Position numbers and translations under genes: made by a program. From positions 1-5,978 of the forward strand of contig CAJQQW010000162.1 of NCBI GenBank assembly GCA_905480565.1: a stretch of 5,978 nt of DNA, in the 5' to 3' direction. Of this stretch, positions 5,960 through 5,978 are shown in pieces (within the stretch, counting starts at the first letter, position 1; each line of letters starts with the position of its first letter). Below the pieces are notes generated by a model that ran no database searches, was not told the origin of the DNA, and saw nothing but the letters and a program-made list of their open reading frames with translations. The DNA is from an uncultured Halioglobus sp. (GTDB lineage Bacteria; Pseudomonadota; Gammaproteobacteria; Pseudomonadales; Halieaceae).

Positions 5960-5978
5960 ATGGAGCCGGGTATAACGG
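5960..5978 (+). CDS. N-terminal start of a divergent gene (partial)
   Basis: ATG at 5960 begins MEPGIT and runs off the window. GGGAG (5947-5951) lies eight bases upstream, a good ribosome binding site. Six codons cannot identify the product. A divergent neighbour sharing a control region is sometimes the local regulator, but that is only a possibility here. Confidence 0.45.

Noticed and set aside
1..5978. tRNA, rRNA, CRISPR array, insertion sequence or phage genes
   Set aside because: No tRNA-like or rRNA-like segment, no regularly spaced repeats, no transposase or integrase motifs and no terminal inverted repeats were found by reading both strands.

Overview
The window looks like chromosomal DNA of a Gram-negative, probably marine, gammaproteobacterium. 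The evidence is an estimated GC content in the mid-50s, Sec and lipobox signal peptides with a serine after the lipid-modified cysteine, canonical GGAGG ribosome binding sites, and gene families common in marine Halieaceae-like bacteria. The taxonomic placement is inference. No mobile element, CRISPR array, rRNA or tRNA is visible.

Layout, left to right. Bases 1-87 are probably the 3' end of a rightward gene, closed by a strong intrinsic terminator (89-127). Bases 128-484 hold no convincing gene but several small inverted repeats. A leftward gene (485-2356) encodes a secreted DUF3604 protein with PHP-like metal-binding motifs. Between it and the next gene lies a divergent control region of about 165 bp with a promoter, a 13-bp palindrome on the -35 box and a tandem heptamer. 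Rightward from there come a 23-codon small ORF with an excellent ribosome binding site and, overlapping it by ATGA, an exported 235-residue protein of unknown function (2590-3297) whose start codon lies inside an 11-bp perfect hairpin. Converging on it is a leftward pair: a fatty acid hydroxylase/sterol desaturase family membrane protein (4907-5833, TTG start) followed 59 bp later by a GH29 alpha-L-fucosidase lipoprotein (3342-4847). At the right edge a divergent promoter region leads into the first six codons of another rightward gene.

How the genes may work together. Three of the four complete large genes are exported, and the fourth is an integral membrane di-iron oxygenase. The hydroxylase and fucosidase are probably co-transcribed, which would couple lipid oxidation with removal of fucose at the cell envelope; no substrate can be read from the sequence. 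The DUF3604 gene appears to have its own promoter. The most unusual features are the small ORF/hairpin/ATGA arrangement at 2512-2615, which resembles a translational-coupling switch, and an apparent insertion of about 35 residues in the fucosidase between its conserved arginine motif and the proposed acid/base glutamate.
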